In this document: positions 28,556 through 37,729 of the stretch, one piece after another | How positions within the stretch are numbered: the stretch's first letter is position 1 | Layout of the letters: each line of letters starts with the position of its first letter | Assembly (NCBI RefSeq): GCF_001650405.1 | Contig: NZ_LWCU01000012.1 | Span: forward strand, 124,001 to 188,000 | DNA from: Microbacterium sp. H83 | GTDB lineage: Bacteria > Actinomycetota > Actinomycetes > Actinomycetales > Microbacteriaceae | Reading direction: 5' to 3' | DNA: 64,000 nucleotides | Notes under the pieces: generated by a model | What the model was told of the DNA's origin: nothing | The model's input: the letters and a program-made list of their open reading frames with translations, nothing else | Database searches by the model: none | Made by a program: the position numbers and the translations under genes

Positions 28556-29356
28556 GTTCTCGTGTGCGGGGCGCGCCGACGACGTGCCGACGGCCAGGTT
28601 TCGGGTGACCTCGGCCAGGGCGGGGATGCCGCCGTCGCGGAGGGCGCGGACGAGCGCGGTGCCGACGATCGCGCCGTCCGCGTACTCGGAGACGCCGGCG
28701 ATCTGCTCGGCGGTCGAGATGCCGATGCCCACGCAGGCGCGGGTGGCACCCTGGGCGCGCAGACGGCCGACGAGCGTGCGTGCGGCGCGGTCGAGCTCGG
28801 CCCTCTCCCCCGTGATGCCCATGGTCGAGACCGTGTAGACGAAGCCGGTCGACGACTCGACGACGAGCTTGAGACGCTCGTCCGACGACGTCGGCGCGGC
28901 GAGGAAGACCCGGTCCAGGCCCGTGCGCTCGCTCGCGGCGATCCACTCGTCGGCGACCTCGGGCGTGATGTCGGGGGTGATGAGTCCGGCACCGCCGGCG
29001 GCGAGGAGGTCGTCGGCGTAGCGGTCGACGCCGTACTGGAACACGGGGTTCCAATAGGTCATCACGAGCACCGGCACGTCGGTGGCCTCGGTGATGGCCC
29101 GCACGGCGGTGAACAGATCGGCCATCCGGAAGCCGTTCGCGAGCGCCGCGGTCGTCGCCTCCTGGATCACCGCGCCGTCCATGACCGGGTCGCTGTACGG
29201 CGGCCCGAGCTCGATGATGTCGACCCCGTTCTCCGCGAGGGTGATCGCGGCGCGGATGCTGGTGTCGAGATCCGGGTAGCCGACGGGCAGGTACCCGACG
29301 AAGGCGCTGCGACCCGCGGCTTCCGCCCTGCGGATCGCCTCTTCGACGCGGCTCAT
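28553..29356 (-). CDS. trpA: Tryptophan synthase alpha chain
   Basis: A 267-residue TIM barrel that cleaves indole-3-glycerol phosphate and channels indole to TrpB. The catalytic Glu is in [17 protein letters not shown], which also has the catalytic Asp. The phosphate site is near the C-terminal GIGISTAEQ and [11 protein letters not shown] at 29356 overlaps the trpB stop (ATGA), so the two chains are made in step. Confidence 0.97.
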   Translation of the reverse strand: MSRVEEAIRRAEAAGRSAFVGYLPVGYPDLDTSIRAAITLAENGVDIIELGPPYSDPVMDGAVIQEATTAALANGFRMADLFTAVRAITEATDVPVLVMTYWNPVFQYGVDRYADDLLAAGGAGLITPDITPEVADEWIAASERTGLDRVFLAAPTSSDERLKLVVESSTGFVYTVSTMGITGERAELDRAARTLVGRLRAQGATRACVGIGISTAEQIAGVSEYADGAIVGTALVRALRDGGIPALAEVTRNLAVGTSSARPAHEN

Positions 29357-30621
29357 AGCTGAGGCTCCCCCTTCGACACGGCGTCCTCTTCCGCGGTCTC
29401 CTCGGCGACGTCGTGCTCGAGGGCCTCCCTGTCGTACAGGTCGAAGTACCGGGCCGCCGTGTCCATGTCCTTGTCTCCCCGACCGGAGAGGCACACCGCG
29501 AGGACGGCATCCGGCCCGAGCTCCCTGCCCAGTCGCAGAGCGCCGGCGAGAGCGTGCGCCGATTCGATCGCCGGGATGATGCCCTCGGTGCGGCTCAGCA
29601 GGCGCAGCGCCTGCATCGCCTCGTCATCCGTGGCCGGGATGTACTCGGCCCTGCCGATGTCCGCGAGCCACGAGTGCTCGGGGCCGACGCCCGGGTAGTC
29701 GAGCCCCGCGGAGATCGAATGCGACTCGACGGTCTGGCCGTCCTCGTCCTGCAGGACGTAGGTCTTCGCGCCGTGCAGGATGCCGGGGCGCCCGCGCTCG
29801 ATCGATGCCGCGTGCTTCGGGGTGTCGACGCCGTCGCCGGCGGCCTCGACTCCGTACAGCTTCACGCCGTCGTCGTCGAGGAACGCGTCGAACATGCCGA
29901 TCGCGTTCGAGCCTCCGCCGACGCAGGCGATGACCGCGTCGGGCAGGCGTCCGGCCTCGTCGAGGAGCTGCTGACGGGCCTCTTCGCCGATGATCTTCTG
30001 GAAGTCGCGGACCATCGCCGGGAACGGATGCGGCCCGGCCGCGGTCCCGAAGATGTAGTTGGTGGTCTCGACCGAGGCGACCCAGTCGCGGTACGCGTCG
30101 TTGATCGCGTCCTTCAGGGTGCGCGAACCCGAGGTGACCGCGACGACCTCGGCGCCGAGCAGCCGCATCCGGGCGACGTTGAGCGCCTGGCGCTCGGTGT
30201 CGACCTCGCCCATGTAGATCGTGCAGTCGAGTCCGAACAGGGCGGCAGCCGTCGCGGTCGCCACGCCGTGCTGTCCCGCTCCGGTCTCGGCGATCACGCG
30301 GGTCTTGCCGAGCCGCTTGGTGAGCAGCGCCTGACCCAGAACGTTGTTGATCTTGTGGGATCCGGTGTGGTTGAGGTCCTCCCGCTTGAGGAAGACCCGC
30401 GCTCCCCCGGCGTGCTCGGCGAAGCGCTGGACCTCGGTGAGGGGCGACGGGCGTCCGGCGTACGAGCTCAGCAGCGACGCGAGCTCGTCGCGGAAGGCCG
30501 GATCGACGATGGCCTCCGCATAGGCGGCCGAGAGCTCGTCGATCGCCGCGATCAGCGATTCGGGCATGTACCGTCCGCCGTACTCGCCGAACATCGGACC
30601 GTGCTGATCGCGCAGGCTCAT
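29353..30621 (-). CDS. trpB: Tryptophan synthase beta chain
   Basis: A 422-residue PLP enzyme that condenses indole with serine. The PLP lysine lies in [11 protein letters not shown], the ammonia/indole gate in [13 protein letters not shown], the phosphate loop in [12 protein letters not shown], and the sodium/closing region in [15 protein letters not shown]. The length is usual apart from an acidic C-terminal extension of about 25 residues ([13 protein letters not shown]). It overlaps trpC and trpA by four bases each. Confidence 0.97.
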   Translation of the reverse strand: MSLRDQHGPMFGEYGGRYMPESLIAAIDELSAAYAEAIVDPAFRDELASLLSSYAGRPSPLTEVQRFAEHAGGARVFLKREDLNHTGSHKINNVLGQALLTKRLGKTRVIAETGAGQHGVATATAAALFGLDCTIYMGEVDTERQALNVARMRLLGAEVVAVTSGSRTLKDAINDAYRDWVASVETTNYIFGTAAGPHPFPAMVRDFQKIIGEEARQQLLDEAGRLPDAVIACVGGGSNAIGMFDAFLDDDGVKLYGVEAAGDGVDTPKHAASIERGRPGILHGAKTYVLQDEDGQTVESHSISAGLDYPGVGPEHSWLADIGRAEYIPATDDEAMQALRLLSRTEGIIPAIESAHALAGALRLGRELGPDAVLAVCLSGRGDKDMDTAARYFDLYDREALEHDVAEETAEEDAVSKGEPQL

Positions 30622-31394
30622 GAGACCTCCAGGAAGCTCTTCAGTGTGGCGACGGGGTCGCCCGTCACCAGGGCCTCCCCGATCAGGACGACGTCGGCGC
30701 CCGCGGAGCGGTAATGCGCGACATCGGCGGGCGTGAGCACCGCCGACTCGGCGATCCTCACGGCGGACTCGGGGATGCGGTCGACGAGGCGGCCGAACAG
30801 GTCGCGGTCGAGCTCGAGCGTCTTCAGATCACGGGCGTTCACCCCGATGAGCGGCGCGCCGAGGTCGATCGCCGCCTCGAGCTCGTCGGCCGCGTGCGTC
30901 TCGACGAGCGGCGTCATGCCGAGGTCGGTGATGAAGCCGAAGAGGTCGTGCAGCACCGCAGGCTCCAGCCCGGCGACGATCAGGAGCACGAGGTCGGCGC
31001 CCGCCGCGCGCGCCTCGAGCACCTGATACCGCGTGGCGATGAAGTCCTTGCGGAGCACCGGCAGCGAGACGCGCGCGGTGACGGCCTCGAGGTCGGCCAG
31101 GCTGCCCCCGAAGCGGCGCTCCTCGGTGAGGACGCTGATCGCGGAGGCTCCGCCCGTCTCGTACAGCGAGGCCTGGTGCGCGGGGTCCGGGATCTCGGCG
31201 AGTGCACCGCGCGACGGACTGGCGCGCTTGACCTCGGCGATGATCTTGACGCGGTCGGCGCGGGAGAGGAAGGACAGGGCGTCGCGGGCGGCGGGGCGCG
31301 CGAGAGCGTCGCGCTCCACCTCGGCCAGCGGCCGGGTGAGAGCGCGACGCTCCGCGTCTGCGACTGCGCCGGCCGTGAGGTCGGCGAGGACCAC
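30618..31394 (-). CDS. trpC: Indole-3-glycerol phosphate synthase
   Basis: A 258-residue TIM barrel that closes the indole ring from carboxyphenylaminodeoxyribulose phosphate. Key motifs are [13 protein letters not shown] (catalytic Lys), [20 protein letters not shown] (Lys) and [12 protein letters not shown], with the Glu of AESAV in the last strands. The start is GTG at 31394, overlapping the TAG of the HGxxPAAW gene by one base. trpF is absent, as in other actinobacteria where PriA/HisA does that step. Confidence 0.96.
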   Translation of the reverse strand: MVLADLTAGAVADAERRALTRPLAEVERDALARPAARDALSFLSRADRVKIIAEVKRASPSRGALAEIPDPAHQASLYETGGASAISVLTEERRFGGSLADLEAVTARVSLPVLRKDFIATRYQVLEARAAGADLVLLIVAGLEPAVLHDLFGFITDLGMTPLVETHAADELEAAIDLGAPLIGVNARDLKTLELDRDLFGRLVDRIPESAVRIAESAVLTPADVAHYRSAGADVVLIGEALVTGDPVATLKSFLEVS

Positions 31395-31639
31395 TAGTGC
31401 GCCTTCGGCTGGTACTTGGGGCCCTTCACGCCGTAGCCGGCCCGTGCCAGGGCCCAGCCCACGATCGCGCCGATCGGGATGAGGGCGGCGAAGACGTAGA
31501 TCAGGGTGATCCAGATCGGGCTGAACTCGGCGAGGCAGAAGGCCAGCGTCGCGAGCGTGAAGCCGGCGAGCATGATGATCACGGCGGTCCAGGCCGCAGG
31601 CGAGTGTCCGTGGCCGGGGTCAGCGATCGGGTTGGTCAT
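31394..31639 (-). CDS. HGxxPAAW family small membrane protein
   Basis: An 81-residue protein with the motif HGHSPAAW near the N terminus (residues 10-17) and two membrane helices. It belongs to an actinobacterial family usually found just before trpC. The function is unknown; location suggests a link to tryptophan synthesis or membrane placement of the pathway. The ATG at 31639 has a CGGAGGAG site, and its stop overlaps the GTG of trpC. Confidence 0.85.
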   Translation of the reverse strand: MTNPIADPGHGHSPAAWTAVIIMLAGFTLATLAFCLAEFSPIWITLIYVFAALIPIGAIVGWALARAGYGVKGPKYQPKAH

Positions 31640-31674
31640 GGTCTCCTCCGGGGACGACGTGCGGGATCGGATTC

Positions 31675-31680
31675 AGTCTA
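31675..31680 (-). promoter_or_regulatory. -10 box for the HGxxPAAW-trpCBA operon
   Basis: TAGACT lies in the 47-nt gap after the Trp-associated membrane gene, with a predicted leader of about 28 nt. No trp attenuator (leader peptide with Trp codons and paired hairpins) fits in this space. Confidence 0.45.
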
Positions 31681-31686
31681 TCGGGG

Positions 31687-32277
31687 TCAGCGCGTCGGAT
31701 CGGTTCCGCGCGACAGGTCGTCCCAGGAGTCGATCGCGTCGACCGGGCCGGCGGTCTGCGCCTCGTGCGCCGCATCCGTGCGGTAGCGACGCCCGCCGGA
31801 TCGCCACGACCGTCCCGTGGCGAGGACGAGGAGGGATGCCGCGAGCAGCACGATCCACCCGATCAGCGTCACGACCGGCCAGGCGGACAGCTCGATCCCC
31901 TGCACGACGTCCGCGATCGCGGCATCACCCGCGAGTCCGGTGGTCTCCGTCACGGTCGGCCCGACCGCGGCGATCGGCTCTGCGACCAGCAGCTGGATCG
32001 TCGTCCAGCCGAGGAACAGCGCCGAGGCGGTGGCCAGCACCCCGAGGACCGGTCGCACGAGGGGTCCGACGATCGACAGCGCGAGCCCCAGCGCGAGCAC
32101 GGCGAGACTGAGGGGCGCGAGGAGCGGAAGCGCGGAGGCGCCAGGGACCGGGATCGCCTCGCCGGCATCCGCGCGCTGCACCGTCAGCCACGTCTGGGTC
32201 GACGCGATGATGCCGATCGCCCCCGCGAGCAGGAAGCCGAGGACGGCGATGGACCGACCGCGGCGGACCAGCGTCAT
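31687..32277 (-). CDS. Trp biosynthesis-associated membrane protein
   Basis: A 196-residue protein with four membrane segments and a polar C-terminal tail, matching the actinobacterial tryptophan-operon membrane family (TIGR02234 type). Landmarks are [14 protein letters not shown] after TM1 and [20 protein letters not shown] in the last segment. The function is unknown. The ATG at 32277 overlaps the hisI stop (ATGA). The trpE gene that often sits between hisI and this gene in relatives is not here. Confidence 0.85.
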   Translation of the reverse strand: MTLVRRGRSIAVLGFLLAGAIGIIASTQTWLTVQRADAGEAIPVPGASALPLLAPLSLAVLALGLALSIVGPLVRPVLGVLATASALFLGWTTIQLLVAEPIAAVGPTVTETTGLAGDAAIADVVQGIELSAWPVVTLIGWIVLLAASLLVLATGRSWRSGGRRYRTDAAHEAQTAGPVDAIDSWDDLSRGTDPTR

Positions 32278-32672
32278 GCGCCGGACCGTCCGTCGACGGC
32301 CTCGAGGTCGGTCGTGTCGAAGCACGTCCGCGTGCCCGTGTGACAGGCGGGGCCCGTCTGATCGACCCTGAGCAGGATGGCGTCGCCGTCGCAGTCGAGA
32401 CGGGCCTCGTGCACGACCTGGATGTGTCCGGAGGTGTCGCCCTTGCGCCAGTACTCCCGGCGCGAGCGCGACCAGTACACCGCACGCCCGGTGGTCAGCG
32501 TGCGGCGCAAGGCCTCGGCGTCGACCCAGGCGAGCATGAGCACCTCCTGCGTGTCCCACTGCTGGACGATGACCGGAGCGAGCCCGTCGTCGTTGAAAGA
32601 GACCTGCGCGATGCGCTGCTCGACGGCGTCCTGAGGCCCGGGGGCGGAGGCTTCACGTTCGGCATCGCTCAT
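32274..32672 (-). CDS. hisI: Phosphoribosyl-AMP cyclohydrolase
   Basis: A 132-residue zinc enzyme for the third step of histidine synthesis, opening the purine ring of PR-AMP. Visible motifs are [50 protein letters not shown] and the final Cys motif TRTCF. It is the monofunctional form; the pyrophosphatase is the separate hisE. The ATG overlaps the hisF stop by four bases. Confidence 0.96.
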   Translation of the reverse strand: MSDAEREASAPGPQDAVEQRIAQVSFNDDGLAPVIVQQWDTQEVLMLAWVDAEALRRTLTTGRAVYWSRSRREYWRKGDTSGHIQVVHEARLDCDGDAILLRVDQTGPACHTGTRTCFDTTDLEAVDGRSGA

Positions 32673-33430
32673 CGGACCAGCACTCCCTCTGCGCGCAGCG
32701 CATCCTTCACATCTCCGACGGTCAGCGCGCCGGTGTGGAACACACTGGCGGCGAGGACCGCATCCGCTCCCGCCTTGATCGCGGGCGCGAAGTCCGCGGC
32801 CTTGCCCGCGCCGCCCGACGCGATCACGGGCACCGACGAGGTCTCCCGCATCAGCGACACGAGCTCGAGATCGAAGCCGTCTCTGGTGCCGTCGGCGTCG
32901 ATCGAGTTGACGAGCAGCTCGCCCGCCCCGCGTTCGGCGGCCTCGCGGGCCCAGTCGAGGGCGTCGAGCGTGGTCTGCGTCCGTCCGCCGTGGGTGGTCA
33001 CGACGAAGCCGGATCGCGTGGTGTCCGCGCGCTTGACGTCGAGCGACAGCACGAGCACCTGGGCCCCGAACCGATCGGCGATCTCGCCGACGAGGTCGGG
33101 ACGCGCGATAGCGGCCGAGTTGACGCCCACCTTGTCGGCGCCGACCGACAGCAGTCGCGACACGTCGTCGACGCTGCGGACTCCCCCGCCCACGGTCAGC
33201 GGGACGAACACCTGCTCTGCGGTGCGCTGCACCACGTCGTAGGTCGTCGACCGGGCGTCGACCGTCGCGGTGACGTCGAGGAAGGTGATCTCGTCGGCGC
33301 CCTGCGCCGCGTAGTGGCGGGCCAGCTCGACGGGGTCGCCCATGTCGCGGAGGTTCTCGAAGTTCACGCCCTTCACGACCCGCCCCGCCGCGACGTCCAG
33401 GCACGGGATGACGCGGCTGGCGAGCGTCAT
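32669..33430 (-). CDS. hisF: Imidazole glycerol phosphate synthase subunit HisF
   Basis: A 253-residue cyclase subunit that uses ammonia from HisH to form imidazole glycerol phosphate and AICAR. Motifs are [19 protein letters not shown] with the catalytic Asp, [18 protein letters not shown], and the second Asp in SIDADGT. HisH, HisA and HisB are not encoded in the window. Its start overlaps the hisG stop by one base (TGATG). Confidence 0.97.
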   Translation of the reverse strand: MTLASRVIPCLDVAAGRVVKGVNFENLRDMGDPVELARHYAAQGADEITFLDVTATVDARSTTYDVVQRTAEQVFVPLTVGGGVRSVDDVSRLLSVGADKVGVNSAAIARPDLVGEIADRFGAQVLVLSLDVKRADTTRSGFVVTTHGGRTQTTLDALDWAREAAERGAGELLVNSIDADGTRDGFDLELVSLMRETSSVPVIASGGAGKAADFAPAIKAGADAVLAASVFHTGALTVGDVKDALRAEGVLVR

Positions 33431-34269
33431 CAGAGCCTCGCCGCGTGGATGGCGGTCACCAGGATGGCCCGCGCGCCGAGCGCGTACAGGTCGTCCATCA
33501 CCTGGTTCACCCGCGGACGCGGGATCATCACGCGCACCGCGACCCAGGCGGGATCGCGCAGCGGGGAGATCGTCGGCGACTCGCGCCCCGGAGCGATCGC
33601 GGATGCCTGGTCGACGAGGTCCGCCGGAAGGTCGTAGTCGAGGAGCACGTAGCGGCGCGCGACCATCACCCCGCGCAGACGGCGGAGCAGCGTCTCGGTG
33701 CCCTCGGCGTCACCGGGACGGCTGATGAGCACGGCCTCGGACTCGAGGATGACGGGACCGAAGATCTCGAGCCCGGCCTGACGCAGCGTCGTGCCGGTCG
33801 AGACGACGTCGGCCACGGCGTCGGCCACGCCGAGCCGCACGGCGGACTCCACGGCACCGTCGAGCTGGACGAGCTCGGCGGAGACCCCGTGCTCACGCAG
33901 GAAGGCGCCGACCAGTCCCGGATACGCGGAGGCGACGCGCACTCCGTCGAGATCCTGGATCGTCGCGAACCGGCCGGGCTCGCCGGCGAAGCGGAAGGTC
34001 GAGCCTCCGAAGCCGAGCTGCTCGATCTCGCGCGCCGGCTGCTGCACATCGAGCAGCAGGTCGCGACCGGTGATGCCGACGTCGAGCGCGCCCGAGGCGA
34101 CGTAGGTCGCGATGTCACGGGGGCGGAGGAAGAAGAACTCGACGTCGTTGTCGGAGTCGACGACGTGGAGGGTCTTGGGGTCGCGACGACCGGCGTATCC
34201 GGCCTCCGCGAGCATGTCGGCGGCGGTCTCCGAGAGGGAGCCCTTGTTGGGAACGGCAATGCGCAGCAT
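33430..34269 (-). CDS. hisG: ATP phosphoribosyltransferase (long form)
   Basis: A 279-residue enzyme for the first step of histidine synthesis. Two periplasmic-binding-like domains ([22 protein letters not shown], the PRPP loop DVVSTGTTL) are followed by an ACT-like regulatory domain (about 205-279). This is the long form that needs no HisZ and is inhibited by histidine. It stands 38 nt after hisE. Confidence 0.96.
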   Translation of the reverse strand: MLRIAVPNKGSLSETAADMLAEAGYAGRRDPKTLHVVDSDNDVEFFFLRPRDIATYVASGALDVGITGRDLLLDVQQPAREIEQLGFGGSTFRFAGEPGRFATIQDLDGVRVASAYPGLVGAFLREHGVSAELVQLDGAVESAVRLGVADAVADVVSTGTTLRQAGLEIFGPVILESEAVLISRPGDAEGTETLLRRLRGVMVARRYVLLDYDLPADLVDQASAIAPGRESPTISPLRDPAWVAVRVMIPRPRVNQVMDDLYALGARAILVTAIHAARL

Positions 34270-34307
34270 GAACGGCTTTCAGATCGATTCGAAGGTGACG
34301 GAGCGCG

Positions 34308-34571
34308 TCACAGATGTCGATACACGTCCTGCAGCGTCAGACCCTTCGCGATCATCATGACCTGCAGGTGGTACAGCAGCTGGGAGATCTCCTCGGCGGC
34401 GGCCTCGTCGGACTCGTACTCCGAGGCCATCCACACCTCGGCGGCCTCCTCGACGATCTTCTTGCCGATCGTGTGCACACCGCCGTCGAGCTCCGCGACG
34501 GTGCCCGATCCCTCGGGTCGGGTCTCGGCCTTGACGCTGAGCTCGGCGAACAGCTCGTCGAAAGTCTTCAC
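34308..34571 (-). CDS. hisE: Phosphoribosyl-ATP pyrophosphatase
   Basis: An 87-residue all-helical NTP pyrophosphatase, the second step of histidine synthesis. The metal-binding helix reads [15 protein letters not shown] with the usual EExxE pattern, followed by [16 protein letters not shown] at 34571 overlaps the rpe stop by four bases (GTGA). Confidence 0.95.
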   Translation of the reverse strand: MKTFDELFAELSVKAETRPEGSGTVAELDGGVHTIGKKIVEEAAEVWMASEYESDEAAAEEISQLLYHLQVMMIAKGLTLQDVYRHL

Positions 34572-35248
34572 AGTTCCAGGCTAGCGGCTCTCGCGCGCTC
34601 TCTGAGCCGGGTGACGGCCGCTTCGACGTCGTCGGACCCGAACACCGCGGACCCGGCGACGAACGTGTCGGCCCCCGCGGCCGCCGCCTGCTCGATCGTC
34701 GAGTCGGAGATCCCGCCATCGACCTGCAGCCAGACCGTCGAGCCCCGGCGACGGGCCTCGTCGGCGAGGGCGCGGAGCTTCGGCATGGTCTCCGACAGGA
34801 AGCCCTGCCCCCCGAAGCCCGGCTCGACGGTCATGACGAGGATCTGGTCGAACTCGTCGAGCACGCTGTACAGTCCCTCGGCGGGCGTGTCGGGCTTGAT
34901 GGCGACACCGGCTCGCGCACCGATGCTGCGCAGACTCCGAGCGAGCGAGATCGGGTCGGCCGCCGCCTCCAGGTGGAAGGTCACGCTCGCCGCCCCCAGC
35001 TCGGCGTAGCCGGGTGCCCAGCGATCCGGATCGGTGATCATGAGATGCACATCGAGAGGGATCGGACTCGTCGCCTGGATCCGCTCCACCATCTGCGGTC
35101 CGAAGGTGAGATTCGGCACGAAGTGGTTGTCCATCACATCCACGTGCGCGAAATCGGCGGTCGCGATCTTCGCGAGATCTCGCTGCATGTTGACGAAGTC
35201 GGCGGCCAGGATGCTGGGGTTGATGCGCGGTGCGCCGGGGAGTTCCAC
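34568..35248 (-). CDS. rpe: Ribulose-phosphate 3-epimerase
   Basis: A 226-residue TIM barrel interconverting ribulose 5-phosphate and xylulose 5-phosphate. Motifs are [26 protein letters not shown] (catalytic Asp and metal His), [20 protein letters not shown] and QVDGGI (second Asp). The start is GTG at 35248, with AGGAG ten bases upstream and the rsmB stop 4 nt away. The track frame that runs further upstream only shadows rsmB. The enzyme supplies pentose phosphates to the adjacent his genes. Confidence 0.96.
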   Translation of the reverse strand: MELPGAPRINPSILAADFVNMQRDLAKIATADFAHVDVMDNHFVPNLTFGPQMVERIQATSPIPLDVHLMITDPDRWAPGYAELGAASVTFHLEAAADPISLARSLRSIGARAGVAIKPDTPAEGLYSVLDEFDQILVMTVEPGFGGQGFLSETMPKLRALADEARRRGSTVWLQVDGGISDSTIEQAAAAGADTFVAGSAVFGSDDVEAAVTRLRERARAASLEL

Positions 35249-35252
35249 GGGT

Positions 35253-36752
35253 CTAGTCTCCTTCTGCGGCGGCGCCGCCGTCCAGCCGGGGTGCGCTGCG
35301 CTGCAGCAGCGCGAGGAACATCGCGTCGGTCCCGTGACGGTGCGGCCACAGCTGCACGCGACCCGAGCCGTCGTCCGCGAGATCCATCGGCGAGGAGGCC
35401 GCCTCCTGGACGACCGTCCGCGCATCGATCTCGGACACATCGGTCCGCCCGCGCAGCGCCTCATGCACGACGCCGGTCGTCTCGGCGAGATGGGGCGAGC
35501 AGGTGACGTACGCGACGATCCCGCCGGGGGCGAGTGCATCGAGGGCCGCGGTGAGCAGCTCGACCTGGAGCGGCACGAGCTCGGCGACGTCGGCCGGCGA
35601 CTTGCGCCAGCGCGCCTCGGGGCGGCGCCGGAGCGCGCCGAGACCCGTGCACGGCGCGTCGACGAGGATGCGGTCGAACTCGCCCGGACGCGAGGACGCG
35701 AACGTCCGACCGTCCTCCACGTGCACCGCCACGTCGCCGGGCACGGCGCGCAGCGCGTTGCGCACGAGTCGCGCTCTGGTCGGCACGACCTCGTTCGCCT
35801 CCAGCGCCGCGCCGCTCTCACGCGCGATCGCCGCGAGCAGCGCCGTCTTGCCGCCGGGGCCCGCGCAGAGGTCGAGCCACCGCTCGCCCTCGCGGATCGG
35901 GGCGGCGCCCGCGAGTGCCAGCGCGACGAGCTGCGATCCCTCGTCCTGCACGCGCACGGTGCCGCCGCTGGCGGAGATCACGCGGTGCGGGTCGCCGCCG
36001 GGAGAGCCATAGGCCGTCGGGGCGTAGGGGCGCCGCGGCTCACCGGGCTCGGCGAGTCCCGGCAGAGCGACGAGGGTGACCTCGGGCGACGCGTTGTCGG
36101 CCTCGAGGAGCGCGTCCAGCTCGTCGCCCCTCCCCTCCGCGGCGAGGGCGCGTCGCAGAGCGCGGATGACCCAGACCGGATGCGCCGAGCGCAACGCGAG
36201 TCGCTCGTCGTCGGATCTCGCTGCGGCCTCGATCCGCTCCTGCCACTGCCCGGGGGTCTCCCGTGAGATCCTCCGCAGGACCGCGTTCGCGAAGCTCCCT
36301 GCTCCGCGACCCTGCGCCGCGGTGACGAGGTTCACGGACTCGTTGACTGCGGCGTGCGACGCCACTCGGGTGGCGAGCAGCTGATGCGTCGCGAGACGGA
36401 GCGCATCGAGCACGGCCCCGTCGATCTCCTGTGCCGAGCGGTCCGCCGCGAGGGCGATGATCGCGTCGTACGTGCCGCGCCGGCGGAGGGTGCCGTACGC
36501 CAGCTCGGTCGCGAGCGCCGCGTCCTGCGCCGAGAGGCCCGCGTCCGCGATGGCGGAGGGGAGGATCAGGTTCGCATAGGCGTCCGAGTCGGACACCGCG
36601 CGCAGCACGTCGTAGGCCACGCGGCGAGCGGGCTGCACGGTACGCGAGGCGCCCGGACGATCAGAACGCGAGGCGTCGGGACGATCCGTACGCGAGGCGC
36701 CGGGACGATCGGGACGCGAGGCGGCGCGCCTGTCGTTGCGGGAGCCGCTCAT
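35253..36752 (-). CDS. rsmB: 16S rRNA (cytosine 967-C5) methyltransferase
   Basis: A 499-residue RNA methyltransferase. An unusual basic N-terminal arm with 8-residue repeats (residues 12-38) precedes the NusB-like domain (about 40-170) and the SAM-dependent Rossmann domain. LDLCAGPGGKT binds SAM, VDAPCTGLGALRRRPEARWR holds one catalytic Cys and VTCSPH the other. The ATG at 36752 overlaps the fmt stop (ATGA). Confidence 0.95.
   Translation of the reverse strand: MSGSRNDRRAASRPDRPGASRTDRPDASRSDRPGASRTVQPARRVAYDVLRAVSDSDAYANLILPSAIADAGLSAQDAALATELAYGTLRRRGTYDAIIALAADRSAQEIDGAVLDALRLATHQLLATRVASHAAVNESVNLVTAAQGRGAGSFANAVLRRISRETPGQWQERIEAAARSDDERLALRSAHPVWVIRALRRALAAEGRGDELDALLEADNASPEVTLVALPGLAEPGEPRRPYAPTAYGSPGGDPHRVISASGGTVRVQDEGSQLVALALAGAAPIREGERWLDLCAGPGGKTALLAAIARESGAALEANEVVPTRARLVRNALRAVPGDVAVHVEDGRTFASSRPGEFDRILVDAPCTGLGALRRRPEARWRKSPADVAELVPLQVELLTAALDALAPGGIVAYVTCSPHLAETTGVVHEALRGRTDVSEIDARTVVQEAASSPMDLADDGSGRVQLWPHRHGTDAMFLALLQRSAPRLDGGAAAEGD
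36639..36719 (-). repeat. In-frame 24-bp tandem repeat in rsmB
   Basis: Three 8-residue units (SRPDRPGA, SRTDRPDA, SRSDRPGA) and a partial fourth (SRT) lie in the N-terminal arm of RsmB. At the DNA level they are imperfect 24-bp repeats on the theme ACGCGAGGCGCCGGGACGAT. They keep the frame, so copy number can change without breaking the gene. Confidence 0.85.
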
Positions 36753-37669
36753 GAGCCGGCTCGCAGTCCCTCGGTGCCGCGCTGTCCCCGCCACCAGTCG
36801 ACGGCGGTCATCGCCCCCTTGCCCGCCGGCTGCACTCGGCGCACCGCGAGCGGAGCGGACGCCGTACCGATCAGCAGGGCGGTCTTCGTGGCGGTGATCT
36901 CGCCCGGTGCGAGAGCAGGATGCTCGGCGTCGGGAGCGGCGTCGAGGATCTTCAGGCGCTGGCCGCCGACCGTGGTGTGCGCGCCGGGTTCCGGCGTGAC
37001 ACCGCGGAAGCGCGCGAACACCTCGGACGCGGTCTGCGAGAAGTCGAGGAGGCCGTCGTCCCACGTCAGCTTCGGCGCGAGCGTCGGCTCGCCCTCCTGC
37101 GGCACGGCCACGGCGGTACCCGCCGCGATCGAGGCGACGACGTCCGCCACCAGGTCCGATCCGTCGACCGCCAGTGCGCCCAGCGCGACGTCAGCGGTCG
37201 CGTCGGCCGCGATGCGGACCGTCCGCATCGCGAACACGTCACCGGCGTCGAGCGCCGGGACGAGCTGGAAGACGCTGGCGCCGAGCTCCTCGTCGCCCGC
37301 GATCAGGGCGCGCTGCACGGGCGCGGCGCCGCGCCATCGCGGCAGCAGCGAGAAGTGCAGGTTGATCCAGCCGTTCGCGGGAGTGGAGAGCAGGGGCTCT
37401 CGGACGAGGGCGCCGTACGCGACGATCACGCCCAGCTCCGCGTCCATAGCGGCGATCTGCGCCGTCGCGTCGTCGTCGAGTCGCGCGGCCCTGATCACCG
37501 GCAGCCCGAGCTCGAGCGCGGCCTGGGCCACCGGCGACGGCGTGAGGATCCTCTTCCGGCCGAGCGGCGCATCCGGTCGGGTCACCACGGCGGCGATGTC
37601 GTGCTCGGCCGCGAGTCGGCGGAGGGTGGGGACGGCGGCGTCGGGTGTGCCGGCGAAGACGAGGCGCAT
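36749..37669 (-). CDS. fmt: Methionyl-tRNA formyltransferase
   Basis: A 306-residue enzyme that formylates initiator Met-tRNA with 10-formyl-tetrahydrofolate. The N-terminal Rossmann domain has RLVFAGTPDAAVPTL. The catalytic set is in INLHFSLLPRWRGAAPVQRAL and ALDAGDVF. The C-terminal OB-fold binds tRNA. ATG at 37669; 60 nt separate it from priA. Confidence 0.96.
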   Translation of the reverse strand: MRLVFAGTPDAAVPTLRRLAAEHDIAAVVTRPDAPLGRKRILTPSPVAQAALELGLPVIRAARLDDDATAQIAAMDAELGVIVAYGALVREPLLSTPANGWINLHFSLLPRWRGAAPVQRALIAGDEELGASVFQLVPALDAGDVFAMRTVRIAADATADVALGALAVDGSDLVADVVASIAAGTAVAVPQEGEPTLAPKLTWDDGLLDFSQTASEVFARFRGVTPEPGAHTTVGGQRLKILDAAPDAEHPALAPGEITATKTALLIGTASAPLAVRRVQPAGKGAMTAVDWWRGQRGTEGLRAGS

Positions 37670-37729
37670 GAAGGTGCTCCGGAGGGATGCGAGGGGTGGA
37701 TCAGGAGGCTCTCAGGCCGCGGACGGCGA

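Noticed and set aside
31640..31686. trp attenuator upstream of trpC
   Set aside because: The gap is too short for a leader peptide with Trp codons and alternative hairpins, and none is seen.
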